Shown: positions 1-8,401, counted from the stretch's first letter. The stretch is 28,229 nt of DNA from CAZCTC01 sp964501335 (GCA_964501335.1 CAZCTC010000094.1:1-28229); one strand, 5' to 3'. Notes: generated by a model not told the origin, from the sequence alone. A program made the numbers and translations.

Positions 1-152
1 TCAGGCCCATTATACGTGCGACGCGGCTAAAAACCTAACCGCACAGGTCGAAAATAACTCTCCCCCCCTGCTTCGCACCGCGCGTCGATTTTTACCGGGA
101 AAGCCTCCCTTGCGGGACGCAAGAAAGCCACCGGTTAACTCTACTAACAAAC

Positions 153-188
153 AACCGCACAGGTAGAAAAATATCTACCTGTGCGGTT
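153..188. repeat. Perfect 15-bp inverted repeat, 6-nt loop
   Basis: Left arm 153-167 and right arm 174-188 are exact reverse complements (AACCGCACAGGTAGA and its complement) around the loop AAAATA. The half-site ACCGCACAGGT also occurs near 37-48, CCTGTGCGGTTAG recurs near 212-224, and ACCTGTGC is seen near 28112. The motif therefore belongs to the intergenic repeat family and is not a unique operator. Confidence 0.7.
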
Positions 189-240
189 AGCCCAGAAAGG
201 CGAAAAAACAACCTGTGCGGTTAGGCTGAGAAAAAAGCCC

Positions 241-276
241 GTGTTTTTGCGCGCATTCTTATGCGCGCAAAAACAC
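241..276 (-). repeat. 16-bp hairpin, reverse-oriented member of the TCAGAA-type hairpin family
   Basis: Arms 241-256 and 261-276 pair perfectly around a 4-nt loop (AAGA when read on the minus strand). The minus-strand flanks (GTGCGAAGCAGG, T-rich lead, then GGGCTTTTTT after the stem) match the flanks of the plus-oriented copy at 18141-18176. The stem sequence is different but still fully paired. Confidence 0.65.
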
Positions 277-402
277 AAACAAAATAACTCTCTCCCCCCC
301 TGCTTCGCACCGCGCGTCGATTTTTACCAGGAAAGCCTTCCTTGCGGGACGCAAGAAAGCCGGAACCGTGCAATGGCTTAACTTACCCGATATGCAGAAG
401 AA

Positions 403-2136
403 TCAAAAATGCTCTGCGTCTCTCAAGGGCTGGCGCAGCGTAAAATAAAACCGGCTGCCCTGCCCCAACTCACTTTCCACACCGACCTCCCCACCCAGCT
501 TTTCCACAATACGCCGCACAATCGAAAGCCCCAACCCATGCCCCTCAATCCTCAGCTGCCCCAACCGCTCAAACTGAGTAAAAAGCCGGGCCTTCTGATC
601 CTCCGACAACCCCGCCCCGTTATCCTGCACCCAAAACCGCACCGGACTTCCATCCTGCGGCAAATCAAATCCCACTTCCACCCGCGGCGGAATGCCGGCC
701 TCAGCCCGCCCTCCATACTTGAGCGCATTGCTGATGTAATTGGCCCACACCTCTTCCACCCAGGGCCCATATCCCACCACAACCGGCCACGAATCCGGAA
801 TCACCAGCTCGGCCTGAGCATTCGCAATCAAATCGCCCAGCCGCATCTGCACATCCGAAACCAGCGTCCCCATCTCCAGCACCCCGCCCTGGACATCCTC
901 CATCCGGCGCACGCTGGCCAACAGCAACAGCTCATCCACAATGCTCGTCAACTTATTCGCCACCCGATTGATAATCCCCAACCGCTCCTTCACCACCTCG
1001 GGGGCCAGCCGATGGAAACGGCGCTCCAGCAGCTTGCTCGTCCCAATCAGCACAGTCAGCGGATTCTTCAAATCATGCGCCACCGTATGCGAAAACGAAT
1101 CCAGCTCCGCATTGCTGGCCTCCAGATCTCGCGTATAGGCCAGCAGCGCCTTCTCAGCAGCCCTGCGCTGTTCGATCTCCAGCTGCGCCTGCTCGTAAAG
1201 CCGCGCATTTTGCACAGCCACCGCCGCATACCCCGCCAGCGATTGCAAGCCACGTACATCGTCATCGGTAAAAACCCCGACCTCCGGATGGACCAGCGAA
1301 ATCGTCCCTACAATCTGCTCATAAGAAACCAGCGGCGCCGCCAGCAAAGAGCGAAACGACGTCGGATGATGGGCCGACGGCAGGAAATTGGGATCGAGCA
1401 ACACATCCGGCACATTGAGCACCCGCCGCTCCCGAATCGCCACCCAGGCAATCCCCTGATCGGCCGGAAAAACCGTATTATGGCCATTCGGAGAAGGCAA
1501 ACTCGAAGCCCGGGTCCGCAACGTCTGAGACTCGGTATCATAAAGCTGAATCGTCGTCAACGGAGTCACCGAACAAAGCCGCAACGACGCCTCCACAATC
1601 CGCTGCAACACCCCTTCCAGCGAAAGGGTGGAGGTCATCACCCGCACAATATGGCTCAATTCGTCCAGCTCTTCATCGCGCCGCTGCAAAATCGTCTCGA
1701 TCTGCTTGCGCCCGGCGACCTCCCGCGAGAGATCCCAGTTCTGCATCTCACAACGCTGCCGCAACGCCCGCACCTGCAAATGGAGCCGCAGCCGCACCAC
1801 CAGATCATCCAGTTGGATCGGCTTCGCCACCCATTCCTCCTGATTCGCCCGGGCCTGCTCAATCATCGCCGGGGTTTCAAGCATAAAAATCAACGGAGGT
1901 TCCTGAGGAAAAGGCCAGGCCTTGATCCGGCGGCCGATCTCCCAGCCATCCGGCCCGGACCCGCCCACCGCCACCAGAATCAAATCCGGCTTACCGCGCT
2001 CCAGCATGGAAAGCGCGCCGGCGCTGTCCGCGGCGATCAAAACCCGCAGCCCCGACTTCGTCAAATCATCGCTCAACCGGTTCAAATCAGTGGGATTGGA
2101 ATCCACAATCAGAATATTGCCGGCAACTTCACTCAT
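403..2136 (-). CDS. GAF sensor histidine kinase with degenerate N-terminal receiver
   Basis: The product is a 577-residue cytoplasmic signalling kinase with no membrane segments. The order is a receiver-like domain (about 6-125), a short coiled linker, a GAF domain (about 172-320), a HisKA dimerisation domain with the phospho-acceptor His near residue 353 (AHDLKNPL), and an HATPase domain with N-box NYISNALKYGG and G-boxes DNGAGL and GHGLGLSIV. In the receiver the usual phospho-acceptor Asp is replaced by Ala56 (LILVAVGG) and the acidic pair is reduced to VDSN, while the Lys of AKP is kept. It therefore probably cannot be phosphorylated and may act as a pseudo-receiver. The ATG at 2136 is chosen because GGAGGAAG lies just upstream; the open frame continues further upstream without support. 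It appears monocistronic, with no adjacent response regulator. The GAF ligand is unknown. Confidence 0.9.
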   Translation of the reverse strand: MSEVAGNILIVDSNPTDLNRLSDDLTKSGLRVLIAADSAGALSMLERGKPDLILVAVGGSGPDGWEIGRRIKAWPFPQEPPLIFMLETPAMIEQARANQEEWVAKPIQLDDLVVRLRLHLQVRALRQRCEMQNWDLSREVAGRKQIETILQRRDEELDELSHIVRVMTSTLSLEGVLQRIVEASLRLCSVTPLTTIQLYDTESQTLRTRASSLPSPNGHNTVFPADQGIAWVAIRERRVLNVPDVLLDPNFLPSAHHPTSFRSLLAAPLVSYEQIVGTISLVHPEVGVFTDDDVRGLQSLAGYAAVAVQNARLYEQAQLEIEQRRAAEKALLAYTRDLEASNAELDSFSHTVAHDLKNPLTVLIGTSKLLERRFHRLAPEVVKERLGIINRVANKLTSIVDELLLLASVRRMEDVQGGVLEMGTLVSDVQMRLGDLIANAQAELVIPDSWPVVVGYGPWVEEVWANYISNALKYGGRAEAGIPPRVEVGFDLPQDGSPVRFWVQDNGAGLSEDQKARLFTQFERLGQLRIEGHGLGLSIVRRIVEKLGGEVGVESELGQGSRFYFTLRQPLRDAEHF

Positions 2137-2196
2137 GGCCCTTCCTCCGCATATTCCAGCGCCTGCGCTCCGCAGGCACAACAGGGGGTAATGGAT

Positions 2197-2224
2197 AGTA
2201 TAAATGAGAACCCCACTTATACAA
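2197..2224 (-). promoter_or_regulatory. Candidate sigma70 promoter for the GAF kinase
   Basis: On the minus strand TTGTAT (2224-2219) is followed after 16 bp by TATACT (2202-2197), about 60 bp upstream of the kinase ATG. A small hairpin (arms 2161-2167 and 2171-2177) lies between it and the ribosome binding site. This is a sequence match only. Confidence 0.4.
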
Positions 2225-2352
2225 ACGGAGGGAAACTCAAAATAAAAAATCTCTGCGTCTCTATCCTGAAAACAGGACCAGAAAAGACTCACCACAGATC
2301 GAAGATATTGCAAATAGACACGGAGGACACAGAGAAGAATTTAGAGAAAATC

Positions 2353-2585
2353 GCCTCCCTTCTTCTCTGCGATCTCTGCGCCTCCGCGGGGAAATCTCTG
2401 CTCTTTTTCATCCTTCGGGGTGCCGCCCCTATCCGGAAAACGTCCCCCGTAGGGGCGCCCCTTGTGGGCGCCCTCTCGCCTGAAATCTCATTTTCATCTT
2501 TGAAAATCTCCTCTCTTCTTCTCTGTGATCTCTGCGCCTCCGCGGTGAAATCTCTGCTCTTTTTCATCCTCCCGGACGCCGCCCC
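2353..2585. repeat. Two copies of the CTCTGCG-CCTCCGCGG dispersed repeat
   Basis: About 78 bp at 2353-2430 and 2508-2585 are near-identical direct copies offset by about 156 bp. Each contains TTCTTCTCTG, GATCTCTGCGCCTCCGCGG and CTCTGCTCTTTTTCATCCT. A degenerate piece (AAATCTCTGCGTCTCT) lies at about 2248-2263 and related sequence occurs at 9268-9378. Repeats of this general sequence are widespread between genes in environmental bacteria. They are non-coding here. Confidence 0.75.
2449..2474. repeat. GTAGGGGCGCCCC-type intergenic repeat
   Basis: GTAGGGGCGCCCC followed by TTGTGGGCGCCC contains two self-complementary GGGCGCCC blocks (2453-2460, 2466-2473) that can pair with each other. A second copy, differing mainly in the linker, lies at 27987-28011, more than 25 kb away. 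Repeats of this pattern are common in many bacterial genomes. Confidence 0.7.
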
Positions 2586-2653
2586 CTCCCCCGCACAAGG
2601 CCCCTCTCTCGTGAGTTTCGCCGCGCTAGATCGGCAGAGAGAATTTTTTATTT

Positions 2654-2689
2654 ATGTTTTCGGCGGCTTCAGAAAGCCGCCGAAAACAT
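2654..2689. repeat. TCAGAA-loop hairpin, copy 1
   Basis: Arms 2654-2668 and 2675-2689 pair over 15 bp around the loop TCAGAA. The stem is preceded by GAATTTTTTATTT and followed by GGCCTTTTTTG. The T-run and position downstream of the MFS gene would allow terminator activity in either direction, but the same hairpin also occurs in places where termination makes no sense. Confidence 0.75.
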
Positions 2690-2740
2690 GGCCTTTTTTG
2701 TCCCTGTCGCATTAGCAGGCACCTTCTTGGCGAGCAGTCT

Positions 2741-2792
2741 CAGCCCCAAAGGGGCGACCTTAGGTTAGCCTGGGGTAAAGCCCCAGGAAACC
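2741..2792. repeat. AGCCCCAAAGGGGCG / GCCTGGGGTAAAGCCCCAGG double-hairpin repeat
   Basis: Two adjacent small palindromes: GCCCC-AAA-GGGGC, then CCTGGGG-TAAAG-CCCCAGG. This arrangement is a common intergenic repeat in many bacterial genomes, from general knowledge. One copy was seen in this window. Confidence 0.6.
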
Positions 2793-2866
2793 ACGCCCCC
2801 GCACCAGACCCTTTCCTGGTAAGTTTCGCCGCGCTGTGCGAAGCAGGCAGAGAGAATTTTTTATTT

Positions 2867-2902
2867 ATGTTTTCGTGCGCCTCAGAAGGCGCACGAAAAC
2901 AT
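2867..2902. repeat. TCAGAA-loop hairpin, copy 2
   Basis: Arms 2867-2881 and 2888-2902 pair over 15 bp around TCAGAA. The outer arm ATGTTTTCG matches copy 1, but the inner arm is TGCGCC instead of GCGGCT, with matching changes on the other side. The lead GCAGAGAGAATTTTTTATTT is shared with copy 1. A half element (CACGAAAACATGCCTCTTTTCCAG region) follows at about 3046-3071. The whole 2137-3094 stretch is gene-free and made largely of such repeats. Confidence 0.75.
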
Positions 2903-3094
2903 GGACCTTTCCAGAGCTTCCCCGGCGGCACGCTCTGAGCCCTCCCCCTCACACCTACGTCGGCGGCGTATCTTCACAAAGAATCTCCCCAAAAGCGCGT
3001 TGCACCTGTACAACTGCATGGGGGAGGGACAGGGAGGGGGCCTGCGCACGAAAACATGCCTCTTTTCCAGAGCCACCCCGGCGACACAGGCTGT

Positions 3095-4339
3095 CTACTG
3101 TCTACTTCCCTCCAGATTCATCACCTGCGGGATCGCCAAAAGCATCAAACCCGCCCCCATCATCAACAACCCCGCGCTCCAATACCAGACCCGCACCCCA
3201 AAGGCATCCGCCAGCGGCCCCGCCACCGCCATCCCCAACGGCACCATCGCCGACGACCCGCTCATCACAAAGGTAAAAACCCGCCCCTGCAACTCCGCCG
3301 GCACCGCCGCCTGAATCACCGCCTGGATCGATCCATTGATCAGCGGAATCATAAAACCCACCCCACCCAAGGCCACAAAAGCCATCTCCGGCATCATCAC
3401 CGGCGTGAGCCCCACCGCCAGCAGCCCGGCGCCGATCCCCATCACCGCCACAATCGCCGTGACCACCCGCCGCTTGAAACCGCCCCACAGCCCCAACGTC
3501 ACACCGCCGGCCACCAACCCCACACCGAAAGCCATCTGCAAGCCCGCAAAACGGGCAATATCGCCGTTCAAAGCCCGCGTCGCCAGGATCGGCACCAGCT
3601 CAAAGGCCGGCACCGCCATAAAATGCAGCAGAGCGATCACTCCGATCAAAATAGCCAGCCCGGTCCAGCGCCGCACAAACCGCAGCCCCTCGCCGAAATC
3701 CTGCCACACCGACCGCACCCCGCGCTCCGATGCCGCGGAAGCCTGGGGAATCACAATAAAACAGAGCGGCAAAATCGCCATCACCGCCGTCGCCACATCG
3801 ATCCCCAGCACCACCTGCAAGGAAAAACGCTCCAGCAGCCAGGCCCCCAGCGGCGGCGCGATAATATTCGCCAGCCCGCTCAAACCCTGATTCAACCCGG
3901 CCACCCGCGAAAGATAACGCTCCGGCACCATCAACGGCGTCGACGCCTGCATCGCCGGCCAGTGAAAAGCCCCACCCAGCGCCCGCACAAACATCGCCGC
4001 ATAGACATGCCAGATCTCCGCCTTCCCGGCAACAAAAAGCGCTGCCAACGCCACCGTTGTCAGCGCCACACTGCCGTCTGCCACCATCATCACCACCCGC
4101 CGGTTCCAGCGATCGACCAGCACCCCGGCCAGCGGCCCCAGAAAAACCTGCGGCAGCAACGCCATCACCGTCGCCCCGGCCAGCACCACCGCCGAACCGC
4201 CCGAACTGCGCGTCAGCCACCAGACCAGAGCAAATTGCACCAGCTGACTGCCGAGCAGCGAAAAACTCTGCCCGCTCCAGACCATCCAAAAGGGCGCCAT
4301 CGATAGCGGCCGCGCCGCCGCTCGTACCTCAACTGCCAT
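3095..4339 (-). CDS. MFS exporter, drug:H+ antiporter-like (DHA3/MefA type)
   Basis: The 414-residue, very hydrophobic protein fits about 12 membrane segments. The loop between TM2 and TM3 carries the MFS motif A variant GPLAGVLVDRWNRR. Length and N-terminal pattern (MVWSGQSFSLLGSQLVQFALVWW) resemble the DHA3 group of macrolide and multidrug exporters, so proton-driven efflux of a hydrophobic compound is the likely role; the substrate cannot be read from sequence. The ATG at 4339 follows GGAGGTG. It starts 78 bp after the LuxR-type gene ends, so it may share that transcript or use a promoter in the gap. The last codons (SRQ and stop) lie inside a short dispersed repeat, GTCTACTGTCTACTT, so the extreme C-terminus may have been altered by repeat insertion. 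Confidence 0.85.
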   Translation of the reverse strand: MAVEVRAAARPLSMAPFWMVWSGQSFSLLGSQLVQFALVWWLTRSSGGSAVVLAGATVMALLPQVFLGPLAGVLVDRWNRRVVMMVADGSVALTTVALAALFVAGKAEIWHVYAAMFVRALGGAFHWPAMQASTPLMVPERYLSRVAGLNQGLSGLANIIAPPLGAWLLERFSLQVVLGIDVATAVMAILPLCFIVIPQASAASERGVRSVWQDFGEGLRFVRRWTGLAILIGVIALLHFMAVPAFELVPILATRALNGDIARFAGLQMAFGVGLVAGGVTLGLWGGFKRRVVTAIVAVMGIGAGLLAVGLTPVMMPEMAFVALGGVGFMIPLINGSIQAVIQAAVPAELQGRVFTFVMSGSSAMVPLGMAVAGPLADAFGVRVWYWSAGLLMMGAGLMLLAIPQVMNLEGSRQ

Positions 4340-4417
4340 CCGACACCTCCATCTGCCGCGATTTTCCCCAGTATAGAGGTCAACCCCCGACGGTGTCGTC
4401 TGTCAAAAGATGGATCT

Positions 4418-6466
4418 TTAAATCAAATGGACTTTTCGGGCCTGCGCCACCGCCGCCGTACGGCTTTTCGCCCCCAATTTCCCCATCAACCGGCTGAGAT
4501 GCGTCTTCACCGTTCCCACCGTCACAAACAACGTTGCCGCAATCTCTCGGTTGGAAGCTCCCTGCGCCACCAGCTGCAACACCTCCACTTCCCGCTCCGT
4601 CAACGCCTCCGGCAGGCTGGAACCGGCAGCCACCCGGCCCTGCCGCGCCTGCTCGATCTTCTGCAAAAGCGCTTCAGCCTGCTGCTGTGAATTGACCAGC
4701 CGGCCCTCCTGACAGAGCGCCAGACCCTTCTCCGCCCAGACCTCGGCCTCATCCACGGCATGGACGGCATAGAGCGCCTCGCCCAGATGGACACAGGCAA
4801 TACCGATCACCGGCTTTCGCCCCAGACCCGACTCCGTCGCCAGAGCCAGCGCCTCTCGATAAAGGCTCAACGCCTCTTCCACCGCCCTCTGCGCCAACCG
4901 CATCGCCGCCCGGTCGCAGCGCGCCACAATGGCAATGTAGAAATGGCCCGCCGCATGAGCGAACTTCTCGGCCGTCTCAAACGCCGCCGCCGCGCCGGCT
5001 GGATCTCCCGCACCGGCCATTTGCCCCCCCTCGAAATAATGGATCAACGCCCCGGCATAGACATTCTCCGGCCGCCACAAAGCCCGCGCCTGCTGCAAAT
5101 AGCGGGCCGCCTCGGCCGTCTGCCCCAGCTCGGCCGCCGCCCCCGCCCGAAACGTGGCCACCTGACAGCGCAAATCGATATCGTCATCGCCCAGCCCCTG
5201 TTCGGCGGCCGCCAGATAACGCCCCGCAATCACCCCTTTGCCGGCATGCATCACACATTCCACAAAACCAATGCACAGCCGGGGATAACGGCCGATCACC
5301 TCATACGGCAAATCGATCAGCCATTCCAGCAACAGTCTCAGCTCGCCGTTGACCCGCAGCGTCCAGCAGATCTGATCGATCCACCCCGCCGCCGCCACAA
5401 AATCCTGCGCCGCCAGCGCATGGCCGATCGCCGGCTCGAACAGTCCCTGCTGCCCATACCAGGCCGCCGCCCGGCGATGCAAAAGCGGCAATCGCTCCGG
5501 CTCCAACCGTTCAGCCAGCCAATGGCCGAAAAGCGCATGGTAACGATACCACCGCCGTTCCCGATCCAGCGAAATCAGAAAAAGGTTCTCCCGTTCCAGC
5601 TCGATCAACCGTTCCGCACTCCCCGGCATCTCCACCACCGCATCGCACAACGGCCCGCAGAATTGATCCAGAATCGCAGTATCCAGCAGAAAACGCCGCA
5701 CTTCCGGCGCCTGCCGGGCCAGCACCTCTTCTACCAGATAATCATCGATAAACCGCTCTCGGGGAGAAAAAACCTGGAATTCCTTATCCTGGCTCTGCCG
5801 CCACCTCAACGCCGCCAGCTGCAAACCGGCCGCCCATCCCTCCATCCGCGCCGCCCAGAGGGCAATCTGTGTCGGCGGCAATCCCAACGCCATCACCCGA
5901 TTCAGAAACTCTTCGGCCTCTCCCTCCGTAAACTGCAAATCCGCCATCCGCAGCTCGACCAGCTGCCCCCGCGCCCGCAACCGGGCCAACGGCAGCGGCG
6001 GATCCTGTCGGGTCAACATCACACAGTACAACCCCGCCGGTTGATGTTCCAGCAACAGCGCCACCACCTCATGCACCGCCGGCTCCACAATCCAGTGATA
6101 ATCATCGAGCACCAAAATCCGGGGGCCGTCGGACTGCTCCAGGGCATTCAATGCCGCCGGCAACGAAGGCAATACCTCCTCCAGGCCGCCCAGCCGGCTC
6201 AACGCCGCCCGCAGGTAAAAAAGAAACCGCGCCGGATCGTTGTCCTGAAAATCGAGGCTCACCCACGCCGCCGGGAAAGCCCACTGCTGCAACCAGCTCG
6301 CCGCCAGCGTCGTCTTGCCGAAGCCCGGCGGCGCCGAAATCAGCGCCAGTCGGCCCTCGCGCCGTACCCCCTCATCCAGCGCCGTCCAAAGGCGGCGGCG
6401 GATCACCGGATCGGGCCGCAATCCCGGCCGGCGCAGCTTCGGCAACAACAACGTTTCTTCCATCAT
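4418..6466 (-). CDS. MalT-like LuxR-family ATP-dependent transcriptional regulator
   Basis: The 682-residue protein has the architecture of large LuxR (LAL/MalT) regulators. An N-terminal STAND ATPase carries Walker A APPGFGKTT (about 45-53) and a Walker B-like ILVLDDYHWI. A long helical, TPR-like middle follows, then a C-terminal LuxR helix-turn-helix (LTEREVEVLQLVAQGASNRE, about 615-680). Such proteins bind DNA after ATP and an inducer promote oligomerisation. ATG at 6466 is preferred: it lies 7 bp after the stop of the upstream lipoprotein gene, behind a G-tract, and gives the usual family N-terminus (LLLPKLRRPGLRPDPV). Starting upstream would overlap the lipoprotein gene. The tight coupling to a lipoprotein and the downstream exporter suggest an envelope or efflux stress response, which is inference. 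Confidence 0.88.
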   Translation of the reverse strand: MMEETLLLPKLRRPGLRPDPVIRRRLWTALDEGVRREGRLALISAPPGFGKTTLAASWLQQWAFPAAWVSLDFQDNDPARFLFYLRAALSRLGGLEEVLPSLPAALNALEQSDGPRILVLDDYHWIVEPAVHEVVALLLEHQPAGLYCVMLTRQDPPLPLARLRARGQLVELRMADLQFTEGEAEEFLNRVMALGLPPTQIALWAARMEGWAAGLQLAALRWRQSQDKEFQVFSPRERFIDDYLVEEVLARQAPEVRRFLLDTAILDQFCGPLCDAVVEMPGSAERLIELERENLFLISLDRERRWYRYHALFGHWLAERLEPERLPLLHRRAAAWYGQQGLFEPAIGHALAAQDFVAAAGWIDQICWTLRVNGELRLLLEWLIDLPYEVIGRYPRLCIGFVECVMHAGKGVIAGRYLAAAEQGLGDDDIDLRCQVATFRAGAAAELGQTAEAARYLQQARALWRPENVYAGALIHYFEGGQMAGAGDPAGAAAAFETAEKFAHAAGHFYIAIVARCDRAAMRLAQRAVEEALSLYREALALATESGLGRKPVIGIACVHLGEALYAVHAVDEAEVWAEKGLALCQEGRLVNSQQQAEALLQKIEQARQGRVAAGSSLPEALTEREVEVLQLVAQGASNREIAATLFVTVGTVKTHLSRLMGKLGAKSRTAAVAQARKVHLI

Positions 6467-6473
6467 CCCCCCA

Positions 6474-8195
6474 TCACGGCTGCAAAATTCCCCAGAACTG
6501 GCGGCCACTGACCACCAGCAGTTTCCCGTCCCGCCAGAATTCTACACCTATTCCTGATCCAAGCCCCGTTTCAATCGTCCTCAGCAGCTTCCAATCCGCC
6601 GTCTGCCACAATTGGAAATCTCCATTCCATAAAGATGCCGCCAGCAGCTTTCCGTCGGGACTGAAGACCACGTTGTCATAATCCATCTCTCCCTTTAAAA
6701 CGTATAACAACGCCTGACTCTCCACCGTGTAAATGAAACTCTCCTCGTCCACCAGAACTATCTGGCTCGCATCCGGACTGAAAACAACGTTCTGCAGCCC
6801 TCCGCGCAACTTCTGAGAAAAATCCAACGGCTGCTCCCAACCGCCCACCGGATAAAGCAGAACGGTGGCCTCAGCATCATCAGGATCGTCATTGGAAACT
6901 TCCCAGATCCCCAGCCACCGGCCGTCCGGGCTGTACAACGCCTTCACACTCCCAATCACCTTTACATCATTCCCCCCCGGATTGACCGGCAGCCAATAGT
7001 CGAGCACCCGACTCCCCGTCTCCATATCCCAGACCTGCACGCGAGGATCATTCCCCAGCGCCGTCAAATAGCGGCCGTCCGGACTGAACCACAGCGACTT
7101 CAACGCACTCTTCCCGGGATCCAATGTCCATAGAGCTTTGCCGTCGGCCACCTGCCATACCCGCACCGTCTGATCCTCGCCGGCCGTCGCCAACCGGCGG
7201 CTATCCCCACTGAATACAGTCTGAACCACCACTCCCGTATGCCCGGTCAGCTCCCGAACAAAAAAATTATCATCCCCGCAATGATATAAATCCGTCGCAT
7301 TTGAATTCTTGCAGCCGCTCAACATCACTTTAGAATCTTCCTCTTCATTCACATAGGCCGCCCATCGATCGTCCGGACTGCAACTGGGACAAACTTCGCG
7401 CTTTCCCCGCACGGCATCCAAAATACCGTCATTTCGATCATACCCGACATCAAAAACCCCCGTAAAATATTCCCCTTCAAAATCCCAGATGTGAATCCAC
7501 CGCCCAAATTCCCAAACCATAATATAGCGATTATCCGGGCTGAAAGAGATATCGGTCATAATCCCATCCCACTCAACCCGGGCCAACACCTTTCCATCAG
7601 CCACCTGCACAATCAATAACTCACCCAAATTATAATTGACCGTCGCCAGCCGGCTGCCGTCATGACTGACCCAGGTTTGAGCAGCGATAAGATAGCCTGC
7701 CGGCAACTGCCAATCCAGCTTCCGAAACACTTTTTTATCCTGAATCTGTTTCAGCATTATGTAAGGCAAGGTCGAGGTCATTCCCACCGTCCACTGCGGC
7801 TGGGCATAAAAATCCGCCGGAAAGGTAGCCGTGTCCGTCATCCCAAGCCGAAAATCCAGCCGGGTCAAAGTGACCGGATCGTAAGTATAAGCTCCCAAAT
7901 CAGTTACAATCACGATCTTCCGGCTGTCCGGAGACCACCCCATAGCGGTGACCATCCCATCCAACTGATCCAGCATCTCCAACCGATCCACATTCTCCGA
8001 CTCGATCGCAGTCTGGCTCCCGGCCAGCACCCGCTCCTGATCGAACGGTTTTTCCAGCTGCGTCAGCGATACCGTGGCCTCAGCCATCTGGCTCACCTCC
8101 GGCAATTCCAAAACTTTCGGCCAGGCCGATTCGCACCCCGCCAGCAAAGCGCTCCCCAACAAAATCCCCAAAAACCATCCCCATTTCAGTTTCAT
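6474..8195 (-). CDS. WD40-like beta-propeller lipoprotein
   Basis: The 573-residue protein begins with a lipoprotein signal peptide: MKLKWGWFLG, a hydrophobic core, and lipobox LLAGC with Cys21 as the lipidation site. It is therefore expected on the outer face of the membrane. The rest is built from about seven or eight WD40-like blades, visible as repeated motifs such as FSPDNRYIMVWEFG, SGDSRRLATAGEDQTVRVWQ, FSPDGRYLTALGNDPRVQVWD and FSPDGKLLAASLWNGDFQLWQ. No enzyme motif was seen; a binding or scaffold role is likely. The ATG at 8195 follows AAAGGAGCG. The gene lies 7 bp before the MalT-like regulator and probably forms an operon with it, so the propeller could be the outside part of the regulator's input. 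Confidence 0.82.
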   Translation of the reverse strand: MKLKWGWFLGILLGSALLAGCESAWPKVLELPEVSQMAEATVSLTQLEKPFDQERVLAGSQTAIESENVDRLEMLDQLDGMVTAMGWSPDSRKIVIVTDLGAYTYDPVTLTRLDFRLGMTDTATFPADFYAQPQWTVGMTSTLPYIMLKQIQDKKVFRKLDWQLPAGYLIAAQTWVSHDGSRLATVNYNLGELLIVQVADGKVLARVEWDGIMTDISFSPDNRYIMVWEFGRWIHIWDFEGEYFTGVFDVGYDRNDGILDAVRGKREVCPSCSPDDRWAAYVNEEEDSKVMLSGCKNSNATDLYHCGDDNFFVRELTGHTGVVVQTVFSGDSRRLATAGEDQTVRVWQVADGKALWTLDPGKSALKSLWFSPDGRYLTALGNDPRVQVWDMETGSRVLDYWLPVNPGGNDVKVIGSVKALYSPDGRWLGIWEVSNDDPDDAEATVLLYPVGGWEQPLDFSQKLRGGLQNVVFSPDASQIVLVDEESFIYTVESQALLYVLKGEMDYDNVVFSPDGKLLAASLWNGDFQLWQTADWKLLRTIETGLGSGIGVEFWRDGKLLVVSGRQFWGILQP

Positions 8196-8380
8196 TTTCT
8201 ATCGCTCCTTTGCGAAAAGAGATTCGACCTGTGCTCAACTGATATTCTATCACAAGTAATTTTTTTAAAAAATAATTCAATATTTTTACCCATAAAAATT
8301 AAACGCAAAATACAGACACATCTAAACTCTAAATTATATCCTTTCTATCTCCCAAACCCCTTTATACTGAAAATAGAAAT

Positions 8381-8401
8381 CGATCCGGGCTCGATCCGGG
8401 C
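8381..8401. repeat. Tandem 10-bp direct repeat upstream of the YHS gene
   Basis: CGATCCGGGC occurs at 8381-8390 and again at 8392-8401, one base apart, so the two copies are one helical turn apart on the same DNA face. They lie between a TATACT sequence (8363-8368) and the ribosome binding site of the YHS gene, where a regulator could bind. Apart from this, 8196-8427 is AT-rich and shows no gene. Confidence 0.45.

Larger units (their letters stand above)
51..361. repeat. Two direct copies of an intergenic composite repeat
   Basis: A segment of about 80 bp at 51-129 recurs at 281-361 with only a few differences. Both copies start AAAATAACTC, run through a C-tract, then TGCTTCGCACCGCGCG, and end near GACGCAAGAAAGCC. 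Read on the minus strand the block matches the flank of the hairpin element at 18026-18233 (GTGCGAAGCAGG followed by a T-rich stretch), so it is a reverse-oriented copy of that family. The 1-402 stretch holds no credible gene. A 66-codon open frame crosses it, but it is made of repeat sequence and has no ribosome binding site. Confidence 0.8.

Noticed and set aside
181..381. 66-codon open frame at the left end
   Set aside because: Lies within repeat sequence, has no ribosome binding site and no recognisable domain.
409..2715. Long plus-strand open frame (768 codons) opposite the GAF kinase
   Set aside because: It is antisense to a well-supported kinase, rich in Pro, His, Gln and Arg, runs on into repeat DNA and has no ribosome binding site. 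High GC and biased codons keep the opposite strand open.
4370..4406. TTGACA and TATACT on the minus strand before the MFS gene
   Set aside because: The spacing is 25 bp, too long for a sigma70 promoter. ACGACA at 18 bp is a weak alternative.
3056..6511. Plus-strand open frames opposite the MFS and MalT-like genes (416 and 583 codons)
   Set aside because: Same low-complexity composition (His, Pro, Gln, Arg), no domains, and opposite strongly supported genes.
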